Assembly (NCBI GenBank): GCA_964034945.1
Contig: OZ035960.1
Span: 105,102,433-105,166,432 of the forward strand
Source of the DNA: Chrysopilus asiliformis
Lineage: Eukaryota; Arthropoda; Insecta; Diptera; Rhagionidae
Direction: 5' to 3'
DNA length: 64,000 bases
This document shows, in pieces, positions 29,101 to 40,439 of this stretch. Position 1 is the first letter of the stretch; every line of letters starts with the position of its first letter. Under the pieces are notes generated by a model. The model had not been told where the DNA came from. It worked only from the letters and a program-made list of their open reading frames with translations, and searched no databases. The position numbers were made by a program, and so were the translations under genes.

Positions 29101-30700
29101 ACCCAGGTTCGGTACCCAGGTCCGGTACCCAGGTTCGGTACCCAGGTCCGGTACCCAGGTCCGGTACCCAGGTTCGGTACCCAGGTTCGGTACCCAGGTC
29201 CGGTACCCAGGTTCGGTACCCAGGTTCGGTACCCAGGTCCGGTACCCAGGTTCGGTACCCAGGTTCGGTACCCAGGTTCGGTACCCAGGTTCGGTACCAA
29301 GGTTCGGTACCCAGGTTCGGTACCCAGGTTCGGTACCCAGGTTTGGTACCCAGGTTCGGTACCCAGGTTCGGTACCCAGGTTCGGTACCCAGGTTCGGTG
29401 CCCAGGTTCGGTACCCAGGTTCGGTACCCAGGTACGGTACCCAGGTCCGGTACCCAGGTACCCAGGTTCGGTACCCAGGTTCGGTACCCAGGTTCGGTAC
29501 CCAGGTTCGGTACCCAGGTCCGGTACCCAGGTTCGGTACCCAGGTTCGGTACCCAGGTCGGGTACCCAGGTTCGGTACCCAGGTCCGGTACCCAGGTCCG
29601 GTACCCAGGTCCGGTACCCAGGTCCGGTACCCAGGTTCGGTACCCAGGTTCGGTACCCAGGTCGGGTACCCAGGTTCGGTACCCAGGTCCGGTACCCAGG
29701 TCCGGTACCCAGGTCCGGTACCCAGGTCCGGTACCCAGGTTCGGTACCCAGGTCCGGTACCCAGGTCCGGTACCCAGGTTCGGTACCCAGGTCCGGTACC
29801 CAGGTCCGGTACCCAGGTTCGGTACCCAGGTTCGGTACCCAGGTCCGGTACCCAGGTTCGGTACCCAGGTTCGGTACCCAGGTCCGGTACCCAGGTTCGG
29901 TACCCAGGTTCGGTACCCAGGTTCGGTACCCAGGTTCGGTACCCAGGTTCGGTACCCAGGTTCGGTACCCAGGTTCGGTACCCAGGTTCGGTACCCAGGT
30001 TCGGTGCCCAGGTTCGGTACCCAGGTTCGGTACCCAGGTACGGTACCCAGGTTCGGTACCCAGGTACCCAGGTTCGGTACCCAGGTTCGGTACCCAGGTA
30101 CCCAGGTTCGGTACCCAGGTCCGGTACCCAGGTTCGGTACCCAGGTTCGGTACCCAGGTCGGGTACCCAGGTTCGGTACCCAGGTCCGGTACCCAGGTCC
30201 GGTACCCAGGTCCGGTACCCAGGTCCGGTACCCAGGTTCGGTACCCAGGTTCGGTACCCAGGTCGGGTACCCAGGTTCGGTACCCAGGTCCGGTACCCAG
30301 GTCCGGTACCCAGGTCCGGTACCCAGGTCCGGTACCCAGGTTCGGTACCCAGGTTCGGTACCCAGGTCCGGTACCCAGGTTCGGTACCCAGGTCCGGACC
30401 CAGGTTCGGTACCCAGGTTCGGTACCCAGGTCCGGTACCCAGGTTCGGTACCCAGGTTCGGTACCCAGGTCCGGTACCCAGGTTCGGTACCCAGGTTCGG
30501 TACCCAGGTTCGGTACCCAGGTTCGGTACCAAGGTTCGGTACCCAGGTTCGGTACCCAGGTTCGGTACCCAGGTTCGGTACCCAGGTTCGGTACCCAGGT
30601 TCGGTACCCAGGTTCGGTGCCCAGGTTCGGTACCCAGGTTCGGTACCCAGGTACGGTACCCAGGTTCGGTACCCAGGTTCGGTACCCAGGTACGGTACCC
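26121..30700. repeat. 13-bp minisatellite array 5 (largest)
   Basis: About 4.58 kb, about 350 units with mixed T and C variants. The landmark GGTGCCC recurs at 27685, 28286, 29397, 30003 and 30616 (steps of about 601, 1111, 606 and 613 bp), each within a shared block that includes a GTACCCAGGTACCCAGG deletion. This shows a higher-order unit near 0.6 kb. The GGTCGGG variant is frequent and unique to this array. All six frames are open; no protein is called. Confidence 0.95.
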
Positions 30701-30712
30701 GTAAAAATTATA

Positions 30713-30751
30713 GTCAGAGAACAAGAATAATTCCACTGCTTGTTCTCCGAC
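30713..30751. repeat. Inverted filler at the right junction of array 5
   Basis: GTCAGAGAACAAG (30713-30725) is an inverted copy, with one mismatch, of CTTGTTCTCCGAC (30739-30751), separated by 13 nt. The second copy belongs to the gag fragment; the first lies between gag and the array. This looks like templated filler made during end joining. Confidence 0.6.
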
Positions 30752-30886
30752 TGCATTCAATAAGATGGCTTTCTGCACATGTTTTGAGTTTTTTTCCAGT
30801 TCTGCAGCCACGAAAAAATTCTCGAACTTAATTTTAAACGTTTTCCAATTTTCTGCCGCATCGCCATCTAAACTGAGAGGTTCCAC
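30725..30886 (-). pseudogene. Gypsy-like gag N-terminal fragment cut by array 5
   Basis: The frame reads EPLSLDGDAAENWKTFKIKF, then ENFFVAAELEKNSKHVQKAI and LLNAVGEQAVELF. The pattern L-GD-AENW-FK--FE----A--L, then KVQ-A-LLN--GE-AVE, is the start of gag in gypsy elements of the kind annotated as K02A2.6-like. It stops after VELF at the array junction. A short open stretch with an AT-hook word (KRPRGRPPKK) lies just upstream (30904-30990, minus) in another frame. No start codon or LTR is secured. Confidence 0.65.
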
Positions 30887-31163
30887 TTTTCTTAAAAATC
30901 CATGCTTTCTCTAACTATAAGTTTTTTCGGAGGTCTTCCACGTGGTCGTTTGCTTTCGCTCGTACTTTTATTTAATTTGACAATTCCCATGTGATTTGGT
31001 TTGACTTTTTATTATCAACATACCGACTTCGAATTTCAGTTTTCACTATTTGAGCCACCAATCACAGAACTTTTCCCTCGTCGCAATGTAATGATCGTAA
31101 TCGTCTTGGGAAATGAAAAAAATATGGCTTTTCTAGATTAACCTCTTCATTATAAATTAACCA

Positions 31164-31240
31164 CTTTATATTACAGGGTCCCCATTGCACCGCACCGTAT
31201 CGCACCACACTGCACCGTACCGAACCGCATCCCACCGCCC
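31164..31240. repeat. Degenerate CACCG-type short tandem repeat
   Basis: A C-rich tract of 5- to 10-bp words (CACCGCACCGTATCG, CACTGCACCGTACCG, CATCCCACCGCCCCG). It is unrelated to the 13-bp unit, although it shares the word GTACCG. Confidence 0.6.
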
Positions 31241-31607
31241 CGCGATCACGAATCCGGTGTTAGATTTTCGAAATTAGGAACAGAAGGTCCTGTAAGGATA
31301 ACACAAATATCCTAACACCATCTAACACTGAATTCATGATCAGCGACCCCGAAAACCCGCTAGTGAAACTTTATTGAGTAGGATTCATTGCGAAAATCAC
31401 GGTTTAAAAACACCCAAACCCCCTTTACCCCCCGTTTATCCCCTTAGTGGTAAAATTTCGGAAAACCCCGCCTTATTGAGCGCCTACGTGATGGTTGGGA
31501 CATACTGTGAAAGTTTCATGTTTCTAGCTTCAGGGGTTTGGGCTGAGCGTTGATGAGTCAATCAGTCAGTCAGTCAGTCAGGTTAAACGTTTTTATATAT
31601 ATAGATG
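31240..31607 (+). repeat. Dispersed repeat with AGTC microsatellite end
   Basis: CACGAATCCGGTGTTAGATT, GAACAGAAGGTCCTG and AGCGACCCCGAAAAC resemble, in part inverted, the repeat at 60.39-60.47 kb. It ends in (TCAG)n at 31557-31582 and TTTTTATATATATAGAT, an end typical of a non-LTR or Helitron-derived repeat. Confidence 0.45.
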
Positions 31608-34600
31608 ATTTTACAAAATCTGATATATCTCGATAAAGGTAAAAGATATTCATTTACAGTGAAAGACAAAAATGTAGATAATTTTAGTATCTTTAATTCT
31701 TCCTTAAACTATTCGAAAAGATCTCTAGTTTACAGGTTCTCTACCTGTACGCGGTCATTATGTTCGAACCCTTAATGAAATCTGTGCCAATTTATTTAAT
31801 GTTTTAACGTTTGTTTTCAATGGTAAAAATTCAAAAAATAGTAAACAGAACCGAATATCGAAAGTTTTTAGATTTTTGCGCAAACTTTCGTTAATATAGC
31901 TTTCAATTAAAGAAAAAATCATTAAAATCCATCCGGCAGAACTCCATATCTAAGAATTATGCTAAAGCCTTATTTTGTTATATATATATATATTGATAGA
32001 TTTCTGGCTCATTGTTCATATTTGTGAATAGAAGGTTTTAGAAAGTCAAGGCATAATTGTTCTGGTCAACACCTAAATTTTCTTATAAATTCCACAATTA
32101 TCTAAAATAGGTAAAATTTCTATCAACATTAAATATATTAAATTACGTTGAACGCCCAAAAACGAATGATGTTTGCAATTTAAGGCTACCTTTCTACATT
32201 ATTCTTGATTTACGTAATTTTTACGAAATATAATTATGTTAATGGCATTCAATCTAAGGTAATTAGTTACGCATTTCCAGCCATCAATTTGTTGAACTTT
32301 CTAGTAACATTAATTTGTTTTAACTAACCGTTAATAAATAGCGACTCATTGATTTTAATTGAAAATTGGTTCTTCAATATAAAATACATAACACGCATGT
32401 TATATGAAAATCCTTAACATTTTCGGTATAAGAATTCATGGTCAATGTCTATTTCCGTTGATAAGCCGTTAATAAACTGTCAATGTCAATCAAAAGCATT
32501 ACAAGTCAAGTAAAATTCTTTGATAAATGTTTGTTAAACGACGTCTGCGATATGCAAATCATCGACTTTGCAGTAAAAACGTATAAAAACATCGATAATT
32601 ACCAACAAGGATGAAATTATAATGAAAGTTTTCCTTTAGCAAAAGCCGCCGCCGCCACCACCGTCAAAATTTGCGAAATCCTTTGAGTTTCTTTGCTTGT
32701 TAATAACTTTGGATGACGCAAAATCATGGTGTGGGATCTAAGAACAAGTGTTGAATTTCTTTTAACATGCGTATCACCTACATATCGATTCAAATATAGA
32801 TATACTCGTATGTTTATACAAACAGCTATTCATATGTCAGTATGTAGAAAAAATACCGGTGCGAAACGGAGCTAGGTAAACCCTTTACCATCACCTGAAT
32901 AAAATATCCTTAAGTTAATCCCTCTTCTTACATGAGTACGCCATTTAAAGTATCACATATGATTGTCACTTAGGCAATTGTACAACATTTTCAAATACAT
33001 ACACGTACATATGTCTTACTAACACCATGTCGCATTTCATTTGCCTCTGTCGAAGGTATTAGGCCATGAACCCAGCCATATTTCATATTCTAACACCTCC
33101 GTGCGTTTATCATGCGTTAAGACGCTATACCAAGCCACCCCACCAACAACCCACTCAGCCACCCATTCGGTTCACCAGAACCTTCGAAGGGATCATCTGA
33201 AAATATTTTTATTACACGCGTGTATATCTTGTACCCTTATAAGTACATACACGATAAAGTATAGAGATGCGTATTTCCTTATGTATCATTCATTATTCGC
33301 ATTCACATGCAATTTGATGTGATCAACCAACGAAACACGCGCCACGTGACGCGCTTTCCCACCATCAAACACCATCCGTATAACGTGGCTCATATCTGGC
33401 ACTTTACACGAGTTTGTTGGCACTCTTAGGCATATCGTACTAACCTGTTACGTCGCCTAGTCAAACATATAACCACCCCCAATCGCACCATTTGCCCTAT
33501 TAACATCCCTATGGGCCCTATTTCGAGATATCGGAACGGAGCGAATTTGTCGACATTAATTCTTTCGGCTTTTGGGGAATTTTGAATGTTCCTCACCAAT
33601 TATTTTTAATTAAACATTAAAACTAGATATTCAAAAAAGTACAAACATATTTAATATAGATATATACTTATGCATTATATGCTGTAATTGATATAAATAT
33701 CTTAAGATACCGATAAGCCTATGGTAAACACACATAAACCGAAAAACCTTTTATAAAATGGGGGTTTGGTTACAAACGACTTAACACTTCCAACTCTCAC
33801 CGAATTTGTTGAACTTATGAGAACCCTTTTCTAATCAATGTCACCAACGGAAATTCTTCGAGAACAATTTGAATATTGAAAGAAAATTGAAACGTTTAAC
33901 ATGTTCTCATTGCCACCGGAATTTAAAGCGTATATATATAAGTAGAATACTCCTTTTTTGCTGATTTCTCATCATATTCTTTGATTCCATCGGAACTCTC
34001 AAACCCATATATACATGCATATATAGTATACCAGGGATGTTAAGCTCATTTTACCTATGGGCGATCATTGGTATCTATTCACACCTTTATTCAATCCAAA
34101 CCTATACTCTCAATAAAACGAATAAAAGTCAACTTGAGTTCTGTCGAATTGAGGTGGTGGTACAATACGATAAAAAATAAAAATAAAAAATAAAAGACGA
34201 ATTGAAATGAAAAACAATTTTCCAGGTGCCAAAATTCTATTAGTGTGGCATGACAGGTTGGCAGGGAGTAAAAATTCCCCAAGGATTATTCGGATGAACA
34301 TTTCTAAGAAAATTTAACCTTCATGTCATTGAATAGTAGTAGAACATCGAACATTGAAACGAAATTATGTTGCCATAGCGAGTAAATTAGCATTATAGGT
34401 GTTAAATATATCAGCAATATCAGTGTGTTGGGATTATGGTTCATTAATCATATGTGTGTGCCTTTAACTTTAAATATGCGAACGCATTAACATGTCTCCA
34501 TATGGTGTTCACATTATGAGATGCTTGTTGCTTCACCTTGGAAAATATATGAAAATCTATTTTATTCTCATCCGGATTTTATTAAGACAACGTGATTGTA

Positions 34601-35160
34601 CCTAATTGATGTTCGGTAATTGGATTAAGAACTTTAAATTTGTTGGAAATTGTTCAGATTTAAATATTTTACGAGAGTTTCAAATACGACAATCAATTTT
34701 TTAAAATATCGCACTTGGAAAAGAGAGATGACACCTACAAAAGCAACCGATAAGGGTTATACAATTTTTTTTAATAGAGTATTTTTTATGCTTTTATCTC
34801 GGTTTTATTTCTAATACACATGGCCCGAAAAATAATTTTTTTCTTTTTTTTCTTTTTTTTTCGAAAAATTAAGGATTTTGATGTTGTTTGCCATAGTTTT
34901 GAAGAGATTGTTTGCCAAAATTTTGTTTTTCACAGTTATCCGGTATCTATGACCATTATCGAGATATTATCATTAAAAATTGAATAAATATATTTTTGCG
35001 AATTGCTTGCAAACTAACGGTTTTTCGAGAAAAAAAAAACAGAAAAAGCTGAATTAAAGGTATTAAAATTCTCTACATTTTTACCCTTTACCGTAAATCG
35101 ATATCTTTTACCATTATCGAGATATTTCAGATTTTGTAAAAAAAAGTTCATATTTTTATA
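31608..35160. other. Non-coding DNA, no gene seen
   Basis: AT-rich throughout. A GCC/ACC run (32647-32666) and several short ATA/TA tracts are present. Open stretches up to 93 codons (33041-33322) have no domain. Nothing else supported. Confidence 0.5.
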
Positions 35161-35169
35161 TTTTATTCG

Positions 35170-35275
35170 TCAAGTAAATTGTGCAGAAACTAATATTTTA
35201 TTCATCAAGTAAATTGTACAGAAACATAGATTTTGTATAAGAAAGTCATGTGCTGTTCACATCAGATAGTTATTT
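35170..35275 (-). repeat. Repeat containing the empty counterpart of the array-1 left flank
   Basis: 35216-35271 (complement) matches 8338-8396. Here GTAC is followed by AATTTACTTGATGAATAAAA, which is itself duplicated (AATTTACTTGACGAATAAAA next to it). No minisatellite is present. Confidence 0.6.
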
Positions 35276-35329
35276 GATTAGTATGACGAAAAATCCAAAA
35301 TGACGTCTGTGTTTCGCCACGCTTATATA

Positions 35330-35930
35330 TACTTTTTAGTTTTCAAATATATATATATATCCTTACCTTTGAGATATCCGTACGGACTTTTTGACTCCAG
35401 AATCGGATCGATCGACTCCAAAAATTCCCAGATGAGATTTTACTCCGAAAATTTGAAGAAAAGGATAATCACACCATCTTTACAAGACCTTCTCTTACCC
35501 TTACAAAGACGAAGTAGTGAAAATATTGTATTGTCATTGGACTTACGTATGTGTGCAAAATTTCAAGTCACTTGGATGAGTGGAAGTGAGTCAAAATTAG
35601 ATTGCAAAATTTGACCCTGACAGACAGACAAATAAACCAACAAACAGTTACAAAGGCAAGCTAAATAAAAGCTTTTAAAATGTACTTGTGGTACTTGTCT
35701 GTCTGTCTGTCCTTTCATCTGAAAAGGCCTGAACCGATTGACCTGAAATTTGGCATGGACGGTCAGATAGATGGGCAGACAGACGGACAGATAGACAGAC
35801 CCACGGAAATGCGGAATTCAAAATCTTTTGTCATCCCGAACACCCTGGTGTCATTCATTTTTGTGCCCGATGATTGCTTCGATGCGTTACAAACGTTATA
35901 CTAAATCTAATATACTCATATATGATATAT
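35330..35930. repeat. Family 4 repeat plus reverse Helentron-like fragment
   Basis: 35380-35680 has the family-4 layout (CCAGATGAGATTTT, GAAGAAAAGGATAATCACA, ACTTACGTATGTGTGCAAAA, TTTGACCCTGACAGACAG, ending CTAAATAAAAGCTTTTAAAA). 35690-35920 carries GTCT/GACA words and, in reverse, the TAACG...CACACAAAAATGAATT region of the DINE-like family 1. Non-coding. Confidence 0.55.
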
Positions 35931-35939
35931 CATATAGAG

Positions 35940-36278
35940 CAGAGTTTCCGAACCTTTTTTCCTGGCGTGCCCAAAAATATATTTTTGTTTGTTTCGTGAT
36001 CATTTCAATTCAAGTACCTGATTTCTCACGGTGAACTATTGAATACAATGAGATTAAGTTTTTATTGAAACAATGGAGAATTAGAAAAATTTTTGATCGG
36101 AAGCATAAATTCAATGTCGGACCATCATCAAAGCAACACATTAAATTTATGCTCAAAACACAAATATTAATAAGAAATTAATTTGGATGCCACCATTTTC
36201 TTTTTCAGAGTTCCGGTGTCCCCTGGAACCACTCGGTGTACCCCTAGGGGTACATGTACCCATGGTTGGGAAACACTG
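35940..36278. mobile_element. hAT-like MITE
   Basis: Ends CAGAGTTTCCGAACC and GGTTGGGAAACACTG are inverted repeats of the CAGTGTTTCCCAACC type common to hAT (Charlie-like) elements. The right part reads GTGTCCCCTGGAACCACTCG. 339 bp, no ORF; no clean 8-bp target duplication seen. Confidence 0.6.
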
Positions 36279-36588
36279 ATAAAAATAACACTGTATACAA
36301 AGTATGTGTGCTGAAAGCAAATGCAACACAACACACTTTATATTTTTGTCAAAATATGCAATTTTGAAAACATTTCTCTTGAAACCCTAAAACATTAGAG
36401 GGAAAATTGTTTTGTACTTTTTAGTGAATTTTAAAAGTGTATAACATTAGAAAACTTGTTTTTCAATCGTTTTTTTCTACTTTCAATGGTTTAGTTTAAT
36501 ATCATGGTTTGCATTAGTTGGAAGCTTTACTAATTCACTTTTGAAAAGCATAAAAAAATGCTCAAATTTATGCAATTTAGATTTTAAA

Positions 36589-37388
36589 TTAACCCGTTCG
36601 GCACATGTTGTTTTCTAAGGGGTTAAAAATTCCCTCTATACAAATTAATGATGTTTAAGCTATTAGTATTCATTTAAAACAAAAACAAAAAAAAAATTAA
36701 AAAATTTTTTTTACAAATACGTCCACTGTAGTCCAGCTTTTTACTCAAAAAATCAAAATTGGGTCACAAATGCACTTAAAGGTGCACTGAATGACAATAG
36801 AGTGTTGAAAATAAATAAATAATCAGGGTATTCACAGTCCTCTTTTAATTTTCGGTATTCGGTGTTTTCGGTAATATTAAAAGACTGAAAATATTCTGCT
36901 GTGAACATCCCACAGCACAGATTTGAGAACAGCGCTTTTATTGGATACGTGACCAAATCATAAACTGCGAATTTAATTGTAAAATATGTCACATACCTTT
37001 AAATCCATGTTTGATGTATTCTTTTGAATTTCTATTGTGGCAACGGCTATCAAAATTGAAAAAATTTGCATCAGTCCGATGAGATTAACAAAAAACCAGC
37101 GAGAAAATTTGACAAATAAAAACATTACTAGCGCCACTCGCGGTTGATTCTTGATACCGAATAACCGGGCCGGAAAACACGACTCAAGGCATGTATACAA
37201 TTACCGAATCCGGTAATTCATTTTTACATGAACCAAATTACCGTCTCGGTAAAAATCTGTTAAATTTGACTGGATTACCGAGCGGTAAAATTACTCGCAA
37301 TTTAAAAGAGGACTGTGAATACCCTGAATAAGTCAATTCAAATTTTTAACTGCGTTGCCATATGGCATCAAAATACCGAAGGGGTTAA
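36589..37388. mobile_element. TTAA-flanked MITE hosting a second MITE
   Basis: Ends TTAACCCGTTCGG and CCGAAGGGGTTAA, with TTAA at both ends (piggyBac-like). It is interrupted by the 505-bp element at 36823-37327; without that it would be about 295 bp. Confidence 0.6.
36823..37327. mobile_element. Nested MITE with TCAGGGTATTCACAGTCC ends
   Basis: Long terminal inverted repeats: TCAGGGTATTCACAGTCC then TCTTTTAA at the left, and TTAAAAGAGGACTGTGAATA then CCCTGA at the right. 505 bp, inserted inside the TTAA MITE and therefore younger. The open stretches inside have no domain. Confidence 0.7.
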
Positions 37389-37474
37389 TCTGAGAATAAT
37401 TTATGAATTTGTCCTATTTTTCACTTCTTTCAGATTCATTTTCCATTTTTTATAATTCATGCCCATTTGGATTT

Positions 37475-37830
37475 CTAGCTTAACTTTCCTCCTATTCTCT
37501 CTCTCTCTCGGCAGTACAACCGGTTTCCGGTCTTGGCCTGCCACAATGTCTCTCGCCAGAGGTCCCGGTCACGTGCCGATGTGCTCAAATTTTGTATCCC
37601 AATTCTCTTCTCATCTTGGTCAACGCCAACTTGCCATCTGAGGTTGGGTCTTGCTCGTCGCCTTGTTGTTGATAACCTACCGCAGAAGACTTTCCGAGCC
37701 GGGTCACTTTCACTCATTCGACTGACATGACCAGCCCACCGGAGTCTGTTGAGTCTTATGAGCTTGACTACGGGCACGTCCTGATATCTCTCATAGACTC
37801 GTCATTGTAGAGTCTCCGGAATCGTCCCCC
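37475..37830 (-). pseudogene. LINE reverse-transcriptase C-terminal fragment
   Basis: On the minus strand the frame from 37777 reads VVKLIRLNRLRWAGHVSRMS, then DPARKVFCGR, RRRARPNLRW and AKTGNRLYCR. R-L-RWAGHV-RM followed by a GRP--RW and W-R--A pattern is the standard tail of non-LTR retrotransposon polymerases in insects. Further upstream the RRLYND/YERYQD stretch continues only across at least one single-base frameshift. Clade not assigned. Confidence 0.75.
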
Positions 37831-40132
37831 CTTTATATTATCCGAAAAAAAAAATCTCGATTTTGTGCAAAATTGCCTTTAGTTTCAATAGCAGATCATC
37901 ATTTAAATTGAATAATACCCAGAAAAATTTGAAACCATCTCTGAGAGCACCGAAAAAGATTCTATTCTCACCTTTTAAAATTGAAAATCAATTGCATTTC
38001 AAGAACGCAAAAAATTCTGAAATTTCATACGATTTTCAAACGATTTCTTCTATTCGAAATCTTATCTATAGAAAAGGTATTGGAATCACAAAATCGGATA
38101 ACAAGAAAATTTTTACCCATCCATAATGAAGTATTGATTGAAAAGATATTGATTTAAAGCTACAGATACTCGTGTCTATTTCAATGGGTTTTTAAAGTAA
38201 TATCGACAATCACAATCGGTATAAAAATTTCACCTCAAATTTGATATCTGACAGTAAAATCTACGTTTTCGTGAAATTTTCAGCATATATTATATCCTAT
38301 CAACATTATAACAATTTAAAATGCTAATTCAATATCATCCGCTTCTTTCTACTTATGTCAATTTTAAAGTAATGTAACACCATCAACATTTTTCATACTT
38401 TATTCTCTATATAGTGTCACAAAGCATTTTCCAACGGTGCCGTTTTCTTTTTTTCGTTCTTATCTTTTTATTTTTTTGCAAAGACAGTGTAAAATACGCT
38501 TTGAGTAGATTTATGCGAGAAAATTTTGCTACCCCCTAATCAACCAACCATGTCATGTTTTTTTCATATCCATTCAATATAGGCAACATTTTCCCAGCAC
38601 TTGAGATACATACGAAGGATATTATTTGAAGGGCGGATTATAATTTGAGAAATCACACGCCACAAATACATAAATTTCGTAAATATGATTTAGGGTGTGT
38701 TGTTGTTTGAACATCTGAATGTTTACCACCTTATTTTTTCATTTTATCATCTATATATATATATACGAAGGTACCACGAGTATTACATATCAACCCATGT
38801 GACAGCAACAAAAATAATCGAAAGTAACATGTTTACCACATAAAAAATATAAATAAATAAATAAATAAAAAGGAGAAAAACGAGAAAAAGGAGAACTTTT
38901 TTTTTTAAATAACCAAAATCAATTTAAATACATTATAATTTTTTATACGATCGATTGAACTGATTTACGCCCTGAGTTGTATTTTCTATGGGCATTAATC
39001 ATTTTTACAGGAATTTATTCTCTCTGATCTGAATCCCAACAAAATTAAACTATTTTCTTTATTTAAAAATATTCCAGACCTTCCCTCATCGATTCGGTGC
39101 CCTTTTTGATTTAGGGGTAATCAACTGTTAAAAGTCAAAAGAAAGAAAAGCTTCTCGTCCGCAACGGTTAGTAAAACGAAGAACGCAAGAAGCACCAAAA
39201 TAAAACCGGATCAACAGAGCTGGGTCCATTAGGGTGGTGTGTCCGGGTGGTGAATAAAATTTTCAATGAGATACGCGTTAGGTTGAGCATAAACCTTTTT
39301 TTTCCTATTTAAACTTTTTCTCCCTTCTGCATGCGTTGCGTGGGTGTGTGTGTGTGTGTGTGGATTTTGTTTATTTATTTTAGTTCTTCGAAATTTTCGT
39401 CCGTTGCCTAGAAAAACGTTTTAATTTCAATGAAATTTCAACCATACATGAATGAATTAGTCGAAAACAGCTCGTTTATATTAACCTTCCATCCTTGTAG
39501 TTAATAAAATGTTTTCAAGTTGGTTATAGCGAAATACTGTATTTGAGTTTTTCCGCCTATTTCTATACTAATACATATCTTTCTAAATGTAAAATTAAAA
39601 TTTTTGGGAATATTTTGAAAGGAAATTTTACCCGAAAATAATTCTTTCTCAAAGGTTGTATTTTTTTTTTCTTTTATTAATTATATTTGATATTAGAAAA
39701 TTTAAGTAGACCGTAAACTTTTATTTCTTTTTGAAACTATGAACCGTGAAATCGAAATGGTTGAGTACGCATCAATAATTTTCACCCCGTTTTAATAACT
39801 TTATCTTGTTCATAATTTAGTTTCAAAATTTTGGGATAACAATTTATTCGCACAGGCGAAAATAAATTTTCGTTTCTTTCTTCGATGGTAAAAGTGTTCA
39901 ACCCCACTAAAAAAAATTTTAATATCGAAAACTTTGTTTACCTTCAATCAAGAAATATGATCCCAAGGGGCAATACAACAAGATTATTTTTCTAATAAAA
40001 CTGCCCAAAATCAATATTTAAACATGAAAATGTTTTATACGGGGGTCCCATAAATTTCGTTCTAAGGATTAAAATTTTTAGAACTGAGAAAACTTTGTGA
40101 TCACTAATTTTAGTTTTTTATTATACGAAGTA
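37831..40132. other. Non-coding DNA, no gene seen
   Basis: AT-rich, with TA tracts (38752-38765), an AAAT run (38857-38870) and a TG run (39342-39361). No ORF with a domain. Confidence 0.5.
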
Positions 40133-40136
40133 TTAA

Positions 40137-40303
40137 GGCCTGTGTCCACATGGAAGTTTATTTGCAGAAGTCGCTTCTAGCAGAGACTTCTGGAAGTTTT
40201 TCCCGTGGAAACACTAACTGCAAGTGAACTTCCAGAAGTTGTGACACCAGAAATCTCTTCTAGAAGCGACTTCTGCAAATAAACTTCCATATGGACACAG
40301 GCC
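40137..40303. mobile_element. Palindromic MITE flanked by TTAA
   Basis: GGCCTGTGTCCACATGGAAG, TTTATTTGCAGAAGTCGCTT and CTA at the left are matched inverted at the right by TAGAAGCGACTTCTGC and TTCCATATGGACACAGGCC. TTAA stands at 40133-40136 and 40304-40307. About 47-bp inverted repeats with few mismatches suggest recent movement. Confidence 0.75.
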
Positions 40304-40439
40304 TTAATAAGGTATAGTATTAATGAAAAATTTTGCTCCCTGGATTTTGCCTAAAAAACATTTCTCGACCACTCCTGGGTCGATTAGAGCATTATTTAAA
40401 AAAAAATGGAAATTACGAAACAAGCAAAAAAAATTCCAG

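Noticed and set aside
8393..30700. Telomeric or centromeric satellite
   Set aside because: The unit is unlike known dipteran telomere repeats, and the arrays are short, interrupted and flanked by gene-bearing DNA; a centromere cannot be judged from this window.
26091..30886. ORFs of up to 1,592 codons over array 5, one starting in a gag fragment
   Set aside because: Array translation joined by chance to the gag frame; the 162-bp gag part alone is real homology.
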